The notes under the pieces: generated by a model
What the model was told of the DNA's origin: nothing
The model's database searches: none
What the model saw: only the letters and a program-made list of their open reading frames with translations
Shown here: piece by piece, positions 7,887 through 15,668 of the stretch
Layout: each line of letters starts with the position of its first letter
How positions within the stretch are numbered: the first letter of the stretch is position 1
Position numbers and translations under genes: made by a program
DNA from: Pseudomonadota bacterium
GTDB lineage: Bacteria > Campylobacterota > Campylobacteria > Campylobacterales > Sulfurospirillaceae
NCBI GenBank assembly: GCA_017860615.1
Contig: JAGDMU010000017.1
Span: 1 to 45,286 of the forward strand
DNA: 45,286 nt
Direction of reading: 5' to 3'

Positions 7887-9256
7887 GTCACAACCATCCT
7901 GAACTTGCCGAAAAATTCGCCTCTAACGTTGAACGTATGAAATGGCACGATAAGGCGCTCTGGTTTGTGCGTGTCAAACGTGACAATCAAGCTAAAAGTT
8001 TGGATGAGTGGGAAGAACTTCGTAACACCGCCGATAAGATCAAATCCCATACACTCAGCCATCTGGATGAATACCTTGAAATTTTTGAAAAAAACGCCCA
8101 AGAGAGAGGTATTCACGTGCATTGGGCGAAAGACGCCAAAGAGCACAATGACATAGTACTGGAGATTTTACGCTCTAAAGGCGTAAAGATGATCGTCAAA
8201 AGTAAGTCCATGTTAACAGAAGAGTGTCATCTCAACCCTTACCTTGAAAAAAATGGCATTGAAGTGGTCGATACAGACCTAGGTGAGCGCATTGTACAAC
8301 TTCGTAATGAGCCACCTTCCCATATCGTTTTACCTGCTATTCACCTCAAAAAAGAGGATGTTGGTACTACTTTTGAGAAGTTTTTAAAGACTGAAAAAGG
8401 CAACTCGGATCCTACGTATCTGACTCGTGCGGCGCGTGCGCATTTGCGTGAGAAGTTTTTGGGAGCTGATGCTTCTATGACAGGCGTAAACTTTGCCATT
8501 GCTGAAACGGGTGGCATTGTGGTTTGTACCAATGAGGGAAATGCAGACTTGGGTGCAAGTTTGCCGAAGCTTCATATTGCATGTATGGGTATTGAGAAGA
8601 TTATTCCTCGTCTTAAAGATTTAAGTGTTTTTACACGTCTTTTAGCCAGAAGTGCAACAGGTCAGCCCGTTACAACGTATACTTCACATTATCATGGTGC
8701 TGTTGAGGGTGGTGAGATGCATGTCGTTATCGTGGACAATGGCAGATCAAAAATCCTCAGCGACGAGCGTTATGTTAAATCGCTTCAATGTATTCGCTGT
8801 GGTGCGTGTCTCAATACCTGCCCGATTTACAGACGCAGTGGCGGGTATAGTTATGGTTACACCATTCCAGGACCTATTGGCTCAACGCTCGCTCCTAGTC
8901 GTAATCTTAAAAAATACTACAGTTTACCATTTGCTTGCTCACTGTGTTCATCATGCTCGAACGTTTGCCCTGTCAAAGTGGATTTGGCACAACAGCTCTA
9001 CTTAAAACGTCAAGACGTGGTAGAAGCTGGCTATTTGAGTCCTGTAAAACACAATGCCCTAAAAATAGCAACATGGCTTATGTGCCGTCCTAAACTGATG
9101 GACTTTGCAGGATTTATGGCGCGTAAAATGGTGCCTATCTTGCCGCGTTTTCTGGTCTATTCTAAGTTTAACCTATGGGGTAAAAATAGGGAACTACCGC
9201 CGTTTCCAAAAAACAGTTTTAAAGAACTTTACAAAGCGAAAAAGGGAATCAAATGA
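7883..9256 (+). CDS. lutB: LutB/YkgF-type iron-sulfur subunit
   Basis: This 457-residue subunit of the lactate oxidation complex has an N-terminal LUD domain and two ferredoxin-like 4Fe-4S sites: CIRCGACLNTCPIYRR (about 303-318) and CSLCSSCSNVCPVKVD (about 351-366). Length matches LutB/LldF. The start overlaps the lutA stop and the end overlaps lutC by 4 nt, so the three are cotranslated. In Campylobacter a homologous set acts as a non-flavin L-lactate oxidase. No lactate permease gene is adjacent here. Confidence 0.94.
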   Translation: MSHNHPELAEKFASNVERMKWHDKALWFVRVKRDNQAKSLDEWEELRNTADKIKSHTLSHLDEYLEIFEKNAQERGIHVHWAKDAKEHNDIVLEILRSKGVKMIVKSKSMLTEECHLNPYLEKNGIEVVDTDLGERIVQLRNEPPSHIVLPAIHLKKEDVGTTFEKFLKTEKGNSDPTYLTRAARAHLREKFLGADASMTGVNFAIAETGGIVVCTNEGNADLGASLPKLHIACMGIEKIIPRLKDLSVFTRLLARSATGQPVTTYTSHYHGAVEGGEMHVVIVDNGRSKILSDERYVKSLQCIRCGACLNTCPIYRRSGGYSYGYTIPGPIGSTLAPSRNLKKYYSLPFACSLCSSCSNVCPVKVDLAQQLYLKRQDVVEAGYLSPVKHNALKIATWLMCRPKLMDFAGFMARKMVPILPRFLVYSKFNLWGKNRELPPFPKNSFKELYKAKKGIK

Positions 9257-9837
9257 GTTCACGCAAAGCCATTTTAAAAGCGATCAAAGAGGGCAGACCA
9301 CACAATGAAAATGCTCTACCAGAGGTCAATATTTTTCATACAACCTATGAAGACTTGGATGCGAAGTTTGCCACAACTCTGGCTAGTGTCGGTGGAAATG
9401 CGGTTCATTTGGAGACTTTAGATTCAGTGAAAAATTACATCAAAGAGCACTATAAAGACGCATCTGTCATTGTCTCAACGGTGAGTGGACTTGAAGGCAC
9501 AAAAGAGCTTAGTGCAACCGATGATCCTCATACGCTTAAAGATGTTGATCTTGCGATCATCAAAGGTGAGTTTGCAGTAGCAGAAAATGGTGCAGTATGG
9601 GTTAAAGAGGCAGATGCTAGACATCGTGCGCTTTATTTCATTGCTCAAAAGTTGATGATTATTGTGCCAAAAGGTGAAGTCGTTCACAGTATGCACGAAG
9701 CGTATACACGGGTGAATTTTGGCGACAAAGATGTTTTTGGTCTTTTTATCAGTGGTCCTTCAAAGACCGCAGATATTGAACAGTCCCTCGTTATTGGTGC
9801 GCATGGTGCAACGGAAGCGTGTGTGGTATTTGTCTAA
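9253..9837 (+). CDS. lutC: LutC/YkgG-type LUD-domain subunit
   Basis: A 194-residue protein of the LUD (lactate utilisation) domain family and the third member of lutABC. Family-typical segments are VSGLEGT (about 76-82), a segment with ITDVD-like DVDLAIIKGEFAVAENGAVW (about 97-116), and VPKGEVVHSMHEAY (about 138-151). It overlaps lutB by ATGA. It is followed by a structured repeat element (9848-9943), probably part of the transcript end. Confidence 0.93.
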   Translation: MSSRKAILKAIKEGRPHNENALPEVNIFHTTYEDLDAKFATTLASVGGNAVHLETLDSVKNYIKEHYKDASVIVSTVSGLEGTKELSATDDPHTLKDVDLAIIKGEFAVAENGAVWVKEADARHRALYFIAQKLMIIVPKGEVVHSMHEAYTRVNFGDKDVFGLFISGPSKTADIEQSLVIGAHGATEACVVFV

Positions 9838-9847
9838 TTCTGATACG

Positions 9848-9943
9848 CTCTGAGGGCAAAGCCCCCAGAGCTACGCTAACGCTAAGTTTCCTTCGGCAGG
9901 AAGCCCACGCACCTTTGGTGCTTTTACTTCTTGCAAATAAAGA
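9848..9943 (-). repeat. structured intergenic repeat, copy A
   Basis: Read on the minus strand from the eamA stop: TTGCAAGAAG, TAAAAGCACCAAAGGTGC (hairpin GCACC/GGTGC at 9909-9921), a TTCCT/AGGAA hairpin (9887-9903), AGCGTTAGCGTAG, then a terminal hairpin 9848-9857 with 9861-9870 (10 bp, one mismatch) closing on GCTTTGC. Copies B (20791-20881) and C (23577-23670) share the layout with different arm sequences. On the plus strand the GCACC/GGTGC hairpin is followed by TTTT and could also terminate lutC transcription. Confidence 0.7.
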
Positions 9944-10849
9944 TTAAAGAATCTTCTCTTTTGCTCGAAAGCGAGGGAGTTGAGAGATAATAATTCCTCC
10001 AAAAATCACAAAGCTTGCCATCATCTCCGTTTGACTGAGCACTTCGCCTAAAAAGATATAGGCAAGAAGGACTGTAAAAACAGGAATGAGATTGACAAAG
10101 ACCGAGGCGCGAGAGGCTTCGATGCGGCTTAGGGCTAGGTTAAACATACCATATCCCCCTAATGTTACCACAATGCCCAAATAGCAAATCCAGCCAAAGA
10201 CTTCCCAAGTCAGGGTCATAGGAAGTGTAAAGTACTCCCAAAGAGCCAGTGGCGCAAAGAAAATCGTGCCAATAAACGCTTGAATCGCCGTCAAGAAAAG
10301 CGCTGAAAACCTTTGGCTAAGGTAACGCACGGAGATAGCGTACCATGTACCACAGATCATCGCACAAAACTCTAGGAAATTGCCCAACAGTGGGTTACTA
10401 GCATGTTCACTGCTTTGTGCCCCAAGGCTCAGCCAAACAGCACCCACAACGGCTAAAATAGAACCTATAACGACACGCTTGCTTAGGTACTCTTTGAGCA
10501 CAAAACTGGCAGCAATAGCTGTCATAAGTGGCATCATGGAGGTGATCATACCTGCTTGGGAAGCAGTGGTGAGTTGTAGGGCTTTTGCTTCAAAGATAAA
10601 GTAAAGGCATGGCTCAAAAAGAGTCAACAATAGAATGTATTTGAGATCTTTCTTGGTAAATTCAAGTTTGCGAAATTGGTTGATAAAATAGACAAAACAG
10701 AGGCTTGCCACAACCATACGTCCAAAGACAACACTCATAGGTCCTAAAGGTCCAATTGCTGCTTTAAGCGCTATAAACGAACTCGCCCATGTCAACATGG
10801 CGGTGAGTAAAAATACAATACCAATCAAATCAATGCGTTGTTGCTTCAT
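9944..10849 (-). CDS. EamA/DMT-family transporter
   Basis: An inner-membrane protein of 301 residues with ten predicted TM helices in two EamA repeats (about 5-140 and 152-292). Typical segments are WASSFIALKAAIGPLGP near the N-terminus and the end-of-repeat motif LIPVFTVLLAYIFLGEVLS. The family exports metabolites such as amino acids or nucleotide precursors; the substrate is unknown. I use ATG at 10849; a GTG lies one codon earlier. It is divergent from the GDSL esterase gene and convergent with lutC across repeat copy A. Confidence 0.88.
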   Translation of the reverse strand: MKQQRIDLIGIVFLLTAMLTWASSFIALKAAIGPLGPMSVVFGRMVVASLCFVYFINQFRKLEFTKKDLKYILLLTLFEPCLYFIFEAKALQLTTASQAGMITSMMPLMTAIAASFVLKEYLSKRVVIGSILAVVGAVWLSLGAQSSEHASNPLLGNFLEFCAMICGTWYAISVRYLSQRFSALFLTAIQAFIGTIFFAPLALWEYFTLPMTLTWEVFGWICYLGIVVTLGGYGMFNLALSRIEASRASVFVNLIPVFTVLLAYIFLGEVLSQTEMMASFVIFGGIIISQLPRFRAKEKIL

Positions 10850-10918
10850 CACGTAATCTCTTTGTCAAAAAATGTTTGTAATTGTATCTTTTGTTTGCTA
10901 AATCCAGCGGTCATGATG

Positions 10919-10924
10919 TACAAT
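10919..10924 (+). promoter_or_regulatory. -10 box of esterase gene, possible leaderless start
   Basis: TACAAT lies six nucleotides before the ATG at 10931. If this is the -10 box, transcription would start at or next to that ATG, and no ribosome site is visible for it. A leaderless mRNA is an inference. Confidence 0.35.
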
Positions 10925-10930
10925 GAGTTC

Positions 10931-11578
10931 ATGGAACTTTTTAACCTACGCAACATCATTCTTGTCATTGTTCTCATTGTTGGCATCAACTACTACAAAA
11001 GTAAGCAGGAGGTTGATGTGCAAAGTCTCTCTTTACCACTGGATACTAAAGTGCTCACATTTGGCGATAGCCTGACATTTGGGTATGGCGTAGCACGTGA
11101 TAAAAGTTACCCTTCTGTGCTCGTGGATCTTTTGCATGTCACGGTTATCAATGAAGGCATCTCAGGAGAGCTTAGTAGACAAGGAATGGAACGCTTACCA
11201 ACTGTTCTTGAACGCCATAAGCCCGATATTTTGGTGTTGTGCCATGGTGCCAATGACATACTACGAAAGCAAGACTTAACCCAAACCAAAGCCAATCTCA
11301 ACCAAATGGTCAAAATGGCAAAAGACAAAGGCATCTATGTCCTTTTAGTGGGCGTGCCGAGTTTTGATATTTTAACCTTTAATGTGCCATCCTTTTACTA
11401 TGAGGTTGCCAAAGAGAACAGCATCGAAATCGAAGATAAAAGTCTTAAAAAGATTATGGATGGTGAAAATCTCAAATCTGACCAAGTGCATCCCAATGAG
11501 CAAGGTTATGACTTAATGGCTAAAAATATTGCACGATTATTGAGCGAAAACTACCACTTATCCGCGAAAACGTTTTAA
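10931..11578 (+). CDS. SGNH/GDSL esterase, TesA-like, membrane-anchored or exported
   Basis: A 215-residue protein with an N-terminal hydrophobic anchor (about 8-20, RNIILVIVLIVGINYY), then an SGNH hydrolase domain: block I GDSLTFGYG with the nucleophile Ser (about 44-52), block III GAND (about 109-112), and the C-terminal catalytic pair DQVHPNEQGY (about 187-196). The layout resembles TesA/arylesterase enzymes that cleave thioesters or lysophospholipids at the envelope. The frame is open to 10838, and ATGs at 10913, 10916 and 10931 are in frame. I chose 10931 because the anchor then starts normally, though none has a clear ribosome site. Its 3' end overlaps the convergent gene at 11558 by 21 nt. 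Confidence 0.88.
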   Translation: MELFNLRNIILVIVLIVGINYYKSKQEVDVQSLSLPLDTKVLTFGDSLTFGYGVARDKSYPSVLVDLLHVTVINEGISGELSRQGMERLPTVLERHKPDILVLCHGANDILRKQDLTQTKANLNQMVKMAKDKGIYVLLVGVPSFDILTFNVPSFYYEVAKENSIEIEDKSLKKIMDGENLKSDQVHPNEQGYDLMAKNIARLLSENYHLSAKTF

Positions 11579-11818
11579 AATCCCTTTGAGATACTCTTCT
11601 GCTAGGCTTGCAATTTCAGTTTCGTTCAGTGTAATAGGTGCTGCTTGAGTGGGTACATTATTAAGTAACACAGAAAGTTGTGTACAGGTTTTGAAAAGCT
11701 CTTCGGGGCTCATTTTGACCATGATCTGTAAAACATCATTGGGGAGATTTTTAGGCTCTAGCTGGTGAAGGGCTGTGATATTCGCTAAAAATGTTTCAAT
11801 CGTTGGATGCAAGTTCAT
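11558..11818 (-). CDS. small conserved-looking protein of unknown function
   Basis: An 86-residue mostly helical protein starting MNLHPTIETFLANITALHQL and ending in a basic tail KRFRG. No family is recognised. The ATG at 11816-11818 follows AAGGAT very closely, an unusually short spacing, and a CATAAT -10-like box lies about 20 nt upstream. A TTG seven codons upstream would fall inside that promoter. The gene overlaps the 3' end of the convergent esterase gene and is divergent from the DUF294 regulator. Codon use is like its neighbours. Confidence 0.65.
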   Translation of the reverse strand: MNLHPTIETFLANITALHQLEPKNLPNDVLQIMVKMSPEELFKTCTQLSVLLNNVPTQAAPITLNETEIASLAEEYLKGILKRFRG

Positions 11819-11943
11819 ATCCTTATTTTTTGTGTGCAATTATGCCACATTCTTGGCGTATCTTGAGGATTAACTTTTTCATGTAAGCATGAACTCTAGT
11901 GTTCCACGTTACAATCAAAGTCATTTTAGCAGAAGGGCTTTGC

Positions 11944-13761
11944 ATGAGTATGTACGATCTTGAGGCGTTTTTACGCTCCATCCATCCGTTTCAACTGCTT
12001 TCCAAAACCGAGATAAGCAAAGCCATAGGGGCTATGAACATCGCTTACTACAAAAAAGAGACGGTACTTCTCTCCCCTTCTAAACCGTCTGAATTTCTCT
12101 ACATCATCATCAAAGGCGAAGTAGGGGAGTATAACGAAGAAGAACTGCTCAAAGTCTATAGCAAGTCCAACTCGTTTGATGCGGATGCCCTCATTTACAC
12201 CAAAAGCGAAAGCACCTTTAAAGTTCTCGAAGAGCTCATCTGTTACGAGCTAAAGAAAGAGGACTTTTTAGCACTTCTTGATAGCAATGCCGCATTTAAG
12301 GCATATTTTATCCAAGACCTTGCCAACAAAATCCAATCTGCTAAACAAAAAGAGTACACCACCGAACTTTCTGGTTTTATGATGGCACGTGTGCAAGACA
12401 GCTATTTACACGAGCCGACCATTGTCGAAAAAGAGTGCTCCATCATGGATGCTTTAAAACAGATGGAGGCAAAAAAGAGCAGTTGCATCATCGTTCGTAA
12501 TGGTGATGGTTATGAGTATGGCATTGTAACGGACAGTGTGGTGCGCCGTCATGTTTTATTTAACGAATACGATAAACACGGCTCCATTGGTCCCATAGCG
12601 CTTCATCCCATCATCACCATCGAAGCCGATGACTATCTTTTTAACGCACTTTTAGCTTTTACAAAACATTCCATTAAGCGCATTGTTGTGACACGTGATG
12701 GCGAGATTATCGGCATTTTAGAGCAACTGGATCTGCTGAGCTATTTTGCCAATCACACGTATCTGGTAGCGGTTCAGATACGAAAAGCAACGACGATCGA
12801 AGAGTTAAAACAAGCCAGTTCGGATCTCATCAACATCGTAAAAAAATTACATGCCAAAGGTACGAAGGTTGATTATATTGCGAAGCTTATCTCTGAGATA
12901 AATGAGAAGATTTACGAAAAGCTCTATGGTCTGATTGTGCCAGAAGAGCTTGGCAAAAAAGCCTGCTTGATTGTCATGGGAAGTGAAGGACGCAAAGAGC
13001 AGCTCCTTAAAACCGACCAAGACAACGCTCTCATCATTGATGATGGGGTGGATGAAAGCCTCTATACCCCTTATATGCAGCGCTTTACCGAAACGCTCAT
13101 CGACTTTGGCTTTCCTCGCTGTGAGGGTAACATCATGGTTTCAAATCCGTACTGGTGTAAGCATTGGAGTACTTACCATAAAGAGATTATACGATGGTTT
13201 GATGCCCCCAATATGGAAGATGTGATGAACCTTGCGATCTTTTTTGACGCGATTTCTGTGGCAGGTGATGCGTCGATGTTGCGCAAACTTAAAGCGGAGG
13301 TGTTTGAAAGGGTTGAGGAGCAAAGCCCATTTTTAGCCAACTTTGCAAATGCTGCAACGGCGTTTGAAACACCCATCGGCATCTTTACAACCCTCATTTC
13401 CGAGAACAATAAAATCGATGTGAAAAAAGGCGGCATCTTCCCCATCGTTCAAGGCGTGCGTGCCCTTGCGTTGGAGCATAAGATAGAGTCAACCGATACG
13501 GTGACGCGCATCAAAAAACTGGCAAAACTCGATGTCATAGACAGCGATTTTGCAGGCGCACTCGTCGAAGCACTGGACACACTTTTGAACTTGCGCCTCA
13601 AAGAACGACTAGCTAGGGGTGAAGACAAAGGGCTTGATAATTTCGTGAACATCGAAAATCTCAACCAATTAGAGCTAGAACTTCTCAAAGACAGCTTCAA
13701 AATCGTTAATAAATTTAAGAAGTTTTTGACGCATCATTTCAAACTTTCGATGGTAAGCTAA
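11944..13761 (+). CDS. cNMP-binding / CBS / DUF294 nucleotidyltransferase-like signalling protein
   Basis: This 605-residue cytoplasmic protein has a cyclic-nucleotide-binding-like domain (about 8-120), a CBS pair (about 150-265) and a DUF294 nucleotidyltransferase domain with GSEGRKEQLLKTDQDNALI (about 344-362). That motif matches the GS...D-x-D pattern of GlnD-type enzymes. An all-helical DUF294 C-terminal domain follows. Such proteins are often encoded next to a DnaQ-like exonuclease and, in other bacteria, acetate permease genes; here the exonuclease follows after 1 nt but no permease is present. The start at 11944 follows AAGGG six bases upstream; the open frame begins earlier without a ribosome site. 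Its target is unknown. Confidence 0.9.
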   Translation: MSMYDLEAFLRSIHPFQLLSKTEISKAIGAMNIAYYKKETVLLSPSKPSEFLYIIIKGEVGEYNEEELLKVYSKSNSFDADALIYTKSESTFKVLEELICYELKKEDFLALLDSNAAFKAYFIQDLANKIQSAKQKEYTTELSGFMMARVQDSYLHEPTIVEKECSIMDALKQMEAKKSSCIIVRNGDGYEYGIVTDSVVRRHVLFNEYDKHGSIGPIALHPIITIEADDYLFNALLAFTKHSIKRIVVTRDGEIIGILEQLDLLSYFANHTYLVAVQIRKATTIEELKQASSDLINIVKKLHAKGTKVDYIAKLISEINEKIYEKLYGLIVPEELGKKACLIVMGSEGRKEQLLKTDQDNALIIDDGVDESLYTPYMQRFTETLIDFGFPRCEGNIMVSNPYWCKHWSTYHKEIIRWFDAPNMEDVMNLAIFFDAISVAGDASMLRKLKAEVFERVEEQSPFLANFANAATAFETPIGIFTTLISENNKIDVKKGGIFPIVQGVRALALEHKIESTDTVTRIKKLAKLDVIDSDFAGALVEALDTLLNLRLKERLARGEDKGLDNFVNIENLNQLELELLKDSFKIVNKFKKFLTHHFKLSMVS

Positions 13762-13762
13762 G

Positions 13763-14374
13763 ATGTTCGCCTCTTTTTTTGCCAAACGTAATGCAAGGAA
13801 GCTCAAAGACGAGCAGTACCGCTTTTTATTTGAGGAAGCACCTCTTGATGAGGTCGTGGTGTTTGACACCGAAACCACAGGACTTAACCCTAAAAAAGAT
13901 GAGATTCTCTCCATCGGAGCGGTCAAACTTAAAGGCAATAAAATCTTGATGTCCGAGAAGTTCGAGCTTTTCGTCAAACCCACACGTGAAGTGGGCGAAC
14001 AAAGCATCAAAATTCATCAAATTCGCAATATCGACTTGGCGAATGGATGCGAAGCACGCGAAGCCATCACGCAGTTTTTACACTTCATAGGCTCACGCCC
14101 ACTGGTTGGCTATTACCTTGAGTTTGACATGAAGATGATCAACAAATACGTCAAGCCGTGGCTTGGCATCAACTTACCAAATCCCCAAATCGAAGTTTCA
14201 GGACTCTACCACGATAAAAAGATAAAATTCATTCCCGATGGTGTGATAGACCTACGTTTTGATGTCATGATGAAAGAGTTGGGCTTGCCCATCTTTGGGA
14301 AGCATGACGCGCTCAATGATGCGGTGATGACGGCGATGATGTATATTAAGCTTCAGAATATTGAGAGGGTGTAG
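13763..14374 (+). CDS. DnaQ-like 3'-5' exonuclease (DEDDh)
   Basis: A 203-residue protein of the Pol III epsilon/RNase T superfamily. Exo I is FDTETTGLNP (about 34-43) with the catalytic D and E. Exo II is around LEFDMKMINK (about 118-127). Exo III is HDALNDAVMTA (about 180-190), placing the DEDDh His and last Asp. It lacks the alpha-binding C-terminal domain of replicative epsilon, so it is a stand-alone exonuclease. It starts one nucleotide after the DUF294 gene and is almost certainly cotranscribed with it. Substrate unknown. Confidence 0.9.
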   Translation: MFASFFAKRNARKLKDEQYRFLFEEAPLDEVVVFDTETTGLNPKKDEILSIGAVKLKGNKILMSEKFELFVKPTREVGEQSIKIHQIRNIDLANGCEAREAITQFLHFIGSRPLVGYYLEFDMKMINKYVKPWLGINLPNPQIEVSGLYHDKKIKFIPDGVIDLRFDVMMKELGLPIFGKHDALNDAVMTAMMYIKLQNIERV

Positions 14375-14400
14375 GGAAAGCCTCAGACGATATGTGGTTA

Positions 14401-15423
14401 TTATATGCCATAGCACTCAGAACTAGAATTAAATACCTTTTGATGACACTGTGAAACAACGTGCTTGTTATATTGTTCTAATGCACTCAAATCGTTGATT
14501 ATATGATGTAACTTAATCGATTTAGGCGCTGCCTTATATTTTTCGACAATATTTTGAGGAGTTCTTTTAGATGTAAGAGCCTCATCAATAAAAGCATATC
14601 TAATAAAACCATGTGAATACAGGTTGAAATCCCATGCTTGATGTTCATTTTCAGGAAATGGGAAACTATAACCGCGATCAGAGAGAAGACAAGTTTTATC
14701 ATCATAGGTATATATCATTACACCAATATATATTTCTGGATCTTCATAATACCCTTTTATCATTTGTTCTAGAAAATTTGGCTGATTTTCTTTAAAAGAG
14801 GAGAGTGATAAGAATATCATTGCAAGCCAATCTCTATATTCTTCTTCAGATATATTTAATTGCTTGCAAAGATAGCTTTGATGAGGTTTCCTTCCATTGA
14901 GTACACGTTCGAAGTTTTTATGATGAAGAGGATTGGTTGGATATTTGTTTTTTAGCGAAGCAAATGTCTTTAGAACTTTTTTTATTGAATAAGGATTCCG
15001 AACAAAATTTAAAAACTTGGAGAGAAAAATATTGAGTATTTCTGACTTTATATCAGCGCTGGGGCAGGATAATTTTGAAATCAGACTTTCAGTATTAGAT
15101 TTTATATTGGCTTCGTATTGATAAAATAGTTTTTCGAAGTTATATCTGGTAGGCTCTCTGTCTAACACATCAAAGCTAAATATATCGTTCAAACTGAGAG
15201 TTTTTACAATCTTGGAGCCTTCTTCCGAATCAAGGTGAATAGAATATGACTCACGATCAATTAAACTAAAGGAATAGATTTTTTGTTTTTTCTTGTTATC
15301 TGAAGGATTAATCGCATTAAGCCTTTGTTCAATTTGAGGTACAAAATGTTGGTTTATTGTTACATCCTGCAAATTCACGCTTAATTCCCCATTCGCATCT
15401 AATTTAATAGATATTATATTCAT
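14401..15423 (-). CDS. DUF4238-like protein in AT-rich stretch
   Basis: This 340-residue protein has NQHFVPQIEQRL (about 23-34), then a strand-rich part with IYSFSLIDRESY and an acidic helix FEKLFYQYE. That is the typical opening of DUF4238 proteins (HYVPQ, then interface strands). A later part with LLSDRGYSFPFPENEH (about 247-262) fits the second conserved block of that family. Assignment is by motif memory and uncertain. The DNA is visibly more AT-rich than its neighbours, no ribosome site precedes the ATG (only TATATAAAT), and no partner gene is present. It looks like an acquired single-gene insert. Defence or mobile-element roles are possible but unproven. Confidence 0.6.
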   Translation of the reverse strand: MNIISIKLDANGELSVNLQDVTINQHFVPQIEQRLNAINPSDNKKKQKIYSFSLIDRESYSIHLDSEEGSKIVKTLSLNDIFSFDVLDREPTRYNFEKLFYQYEANIKSNTESLISKLSCPSADIKSEILNIFLSKFLNFVRNPYSIKKVLKTFASLKNKYPTNPLHHKNFERVLNGRKPHQSYLCKQLNISEEEYRDWLAMIFLSLSSFKENQPNFLEQMIKGYYEDPEIYIGVMIYTYDDKTCLLSDRGYSFPFPENEHQAWDFNLYSHGFIRYAFIDEALTSKRTPQNIVEKYKAAPKSIKLHHIINDLSALEQYNKHVVSQCHQKVFNSSSECYGI

Positions 15424-15474
15424 TTATATAGAAATGACCAAATGAATAAAAGTTTAGCTCTGGCACCTTTTATT

Positions 15475-15501
15475 CACACTTGGCACACAAGGCGAATGAA
15501 T
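15475..15501 (-). pseudogene. short relic of metE
   Basis: 27 bases match 16931-16957 inside metE at 25 of 27 positions. On the minus strand it would read IHSPCVPS against IHSPRVPS in MetE. Flanking bases no longer match, so this is a fragment rather than a gene. It lies about 50 nt upstream of the DUF4238-like gene and may mark an old recombination junction. Confidence 0.55.
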
Positions 15502-15637
15502 TTGAGTTATGCTATTTTCATGCTACACACTTGATATAAAATATTTTGATACAATATTTGAGACTGAGACAAAGTTGCTGGTGTGAACTAGCTCGTTTAC
15601 AGCAGTTGCTTGTTTTTATAGAACAGGCAATTTCAAT

Positions 15638-15653
15638 CAATATATGTTGATAT
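15638..15653 (+). promoter_or_regulatory. ArsR-like operator before acr3
   Basis: ATCAATATATGTTGAT is an inverted repeat (ATCAA-N6-TTGAT) ending 15 nt before the acr3 start. This matches the general half-site pattern of ArsR/SmtB repressors. Two further TTGAT half-sites lie at 15531-15535 and 15546-15550. No arsR gene is in the window, so regulation in trans is an inference. Confidence 0.4.
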
Positions 15654-15668
15654 GTAAAGGATGTTGTG

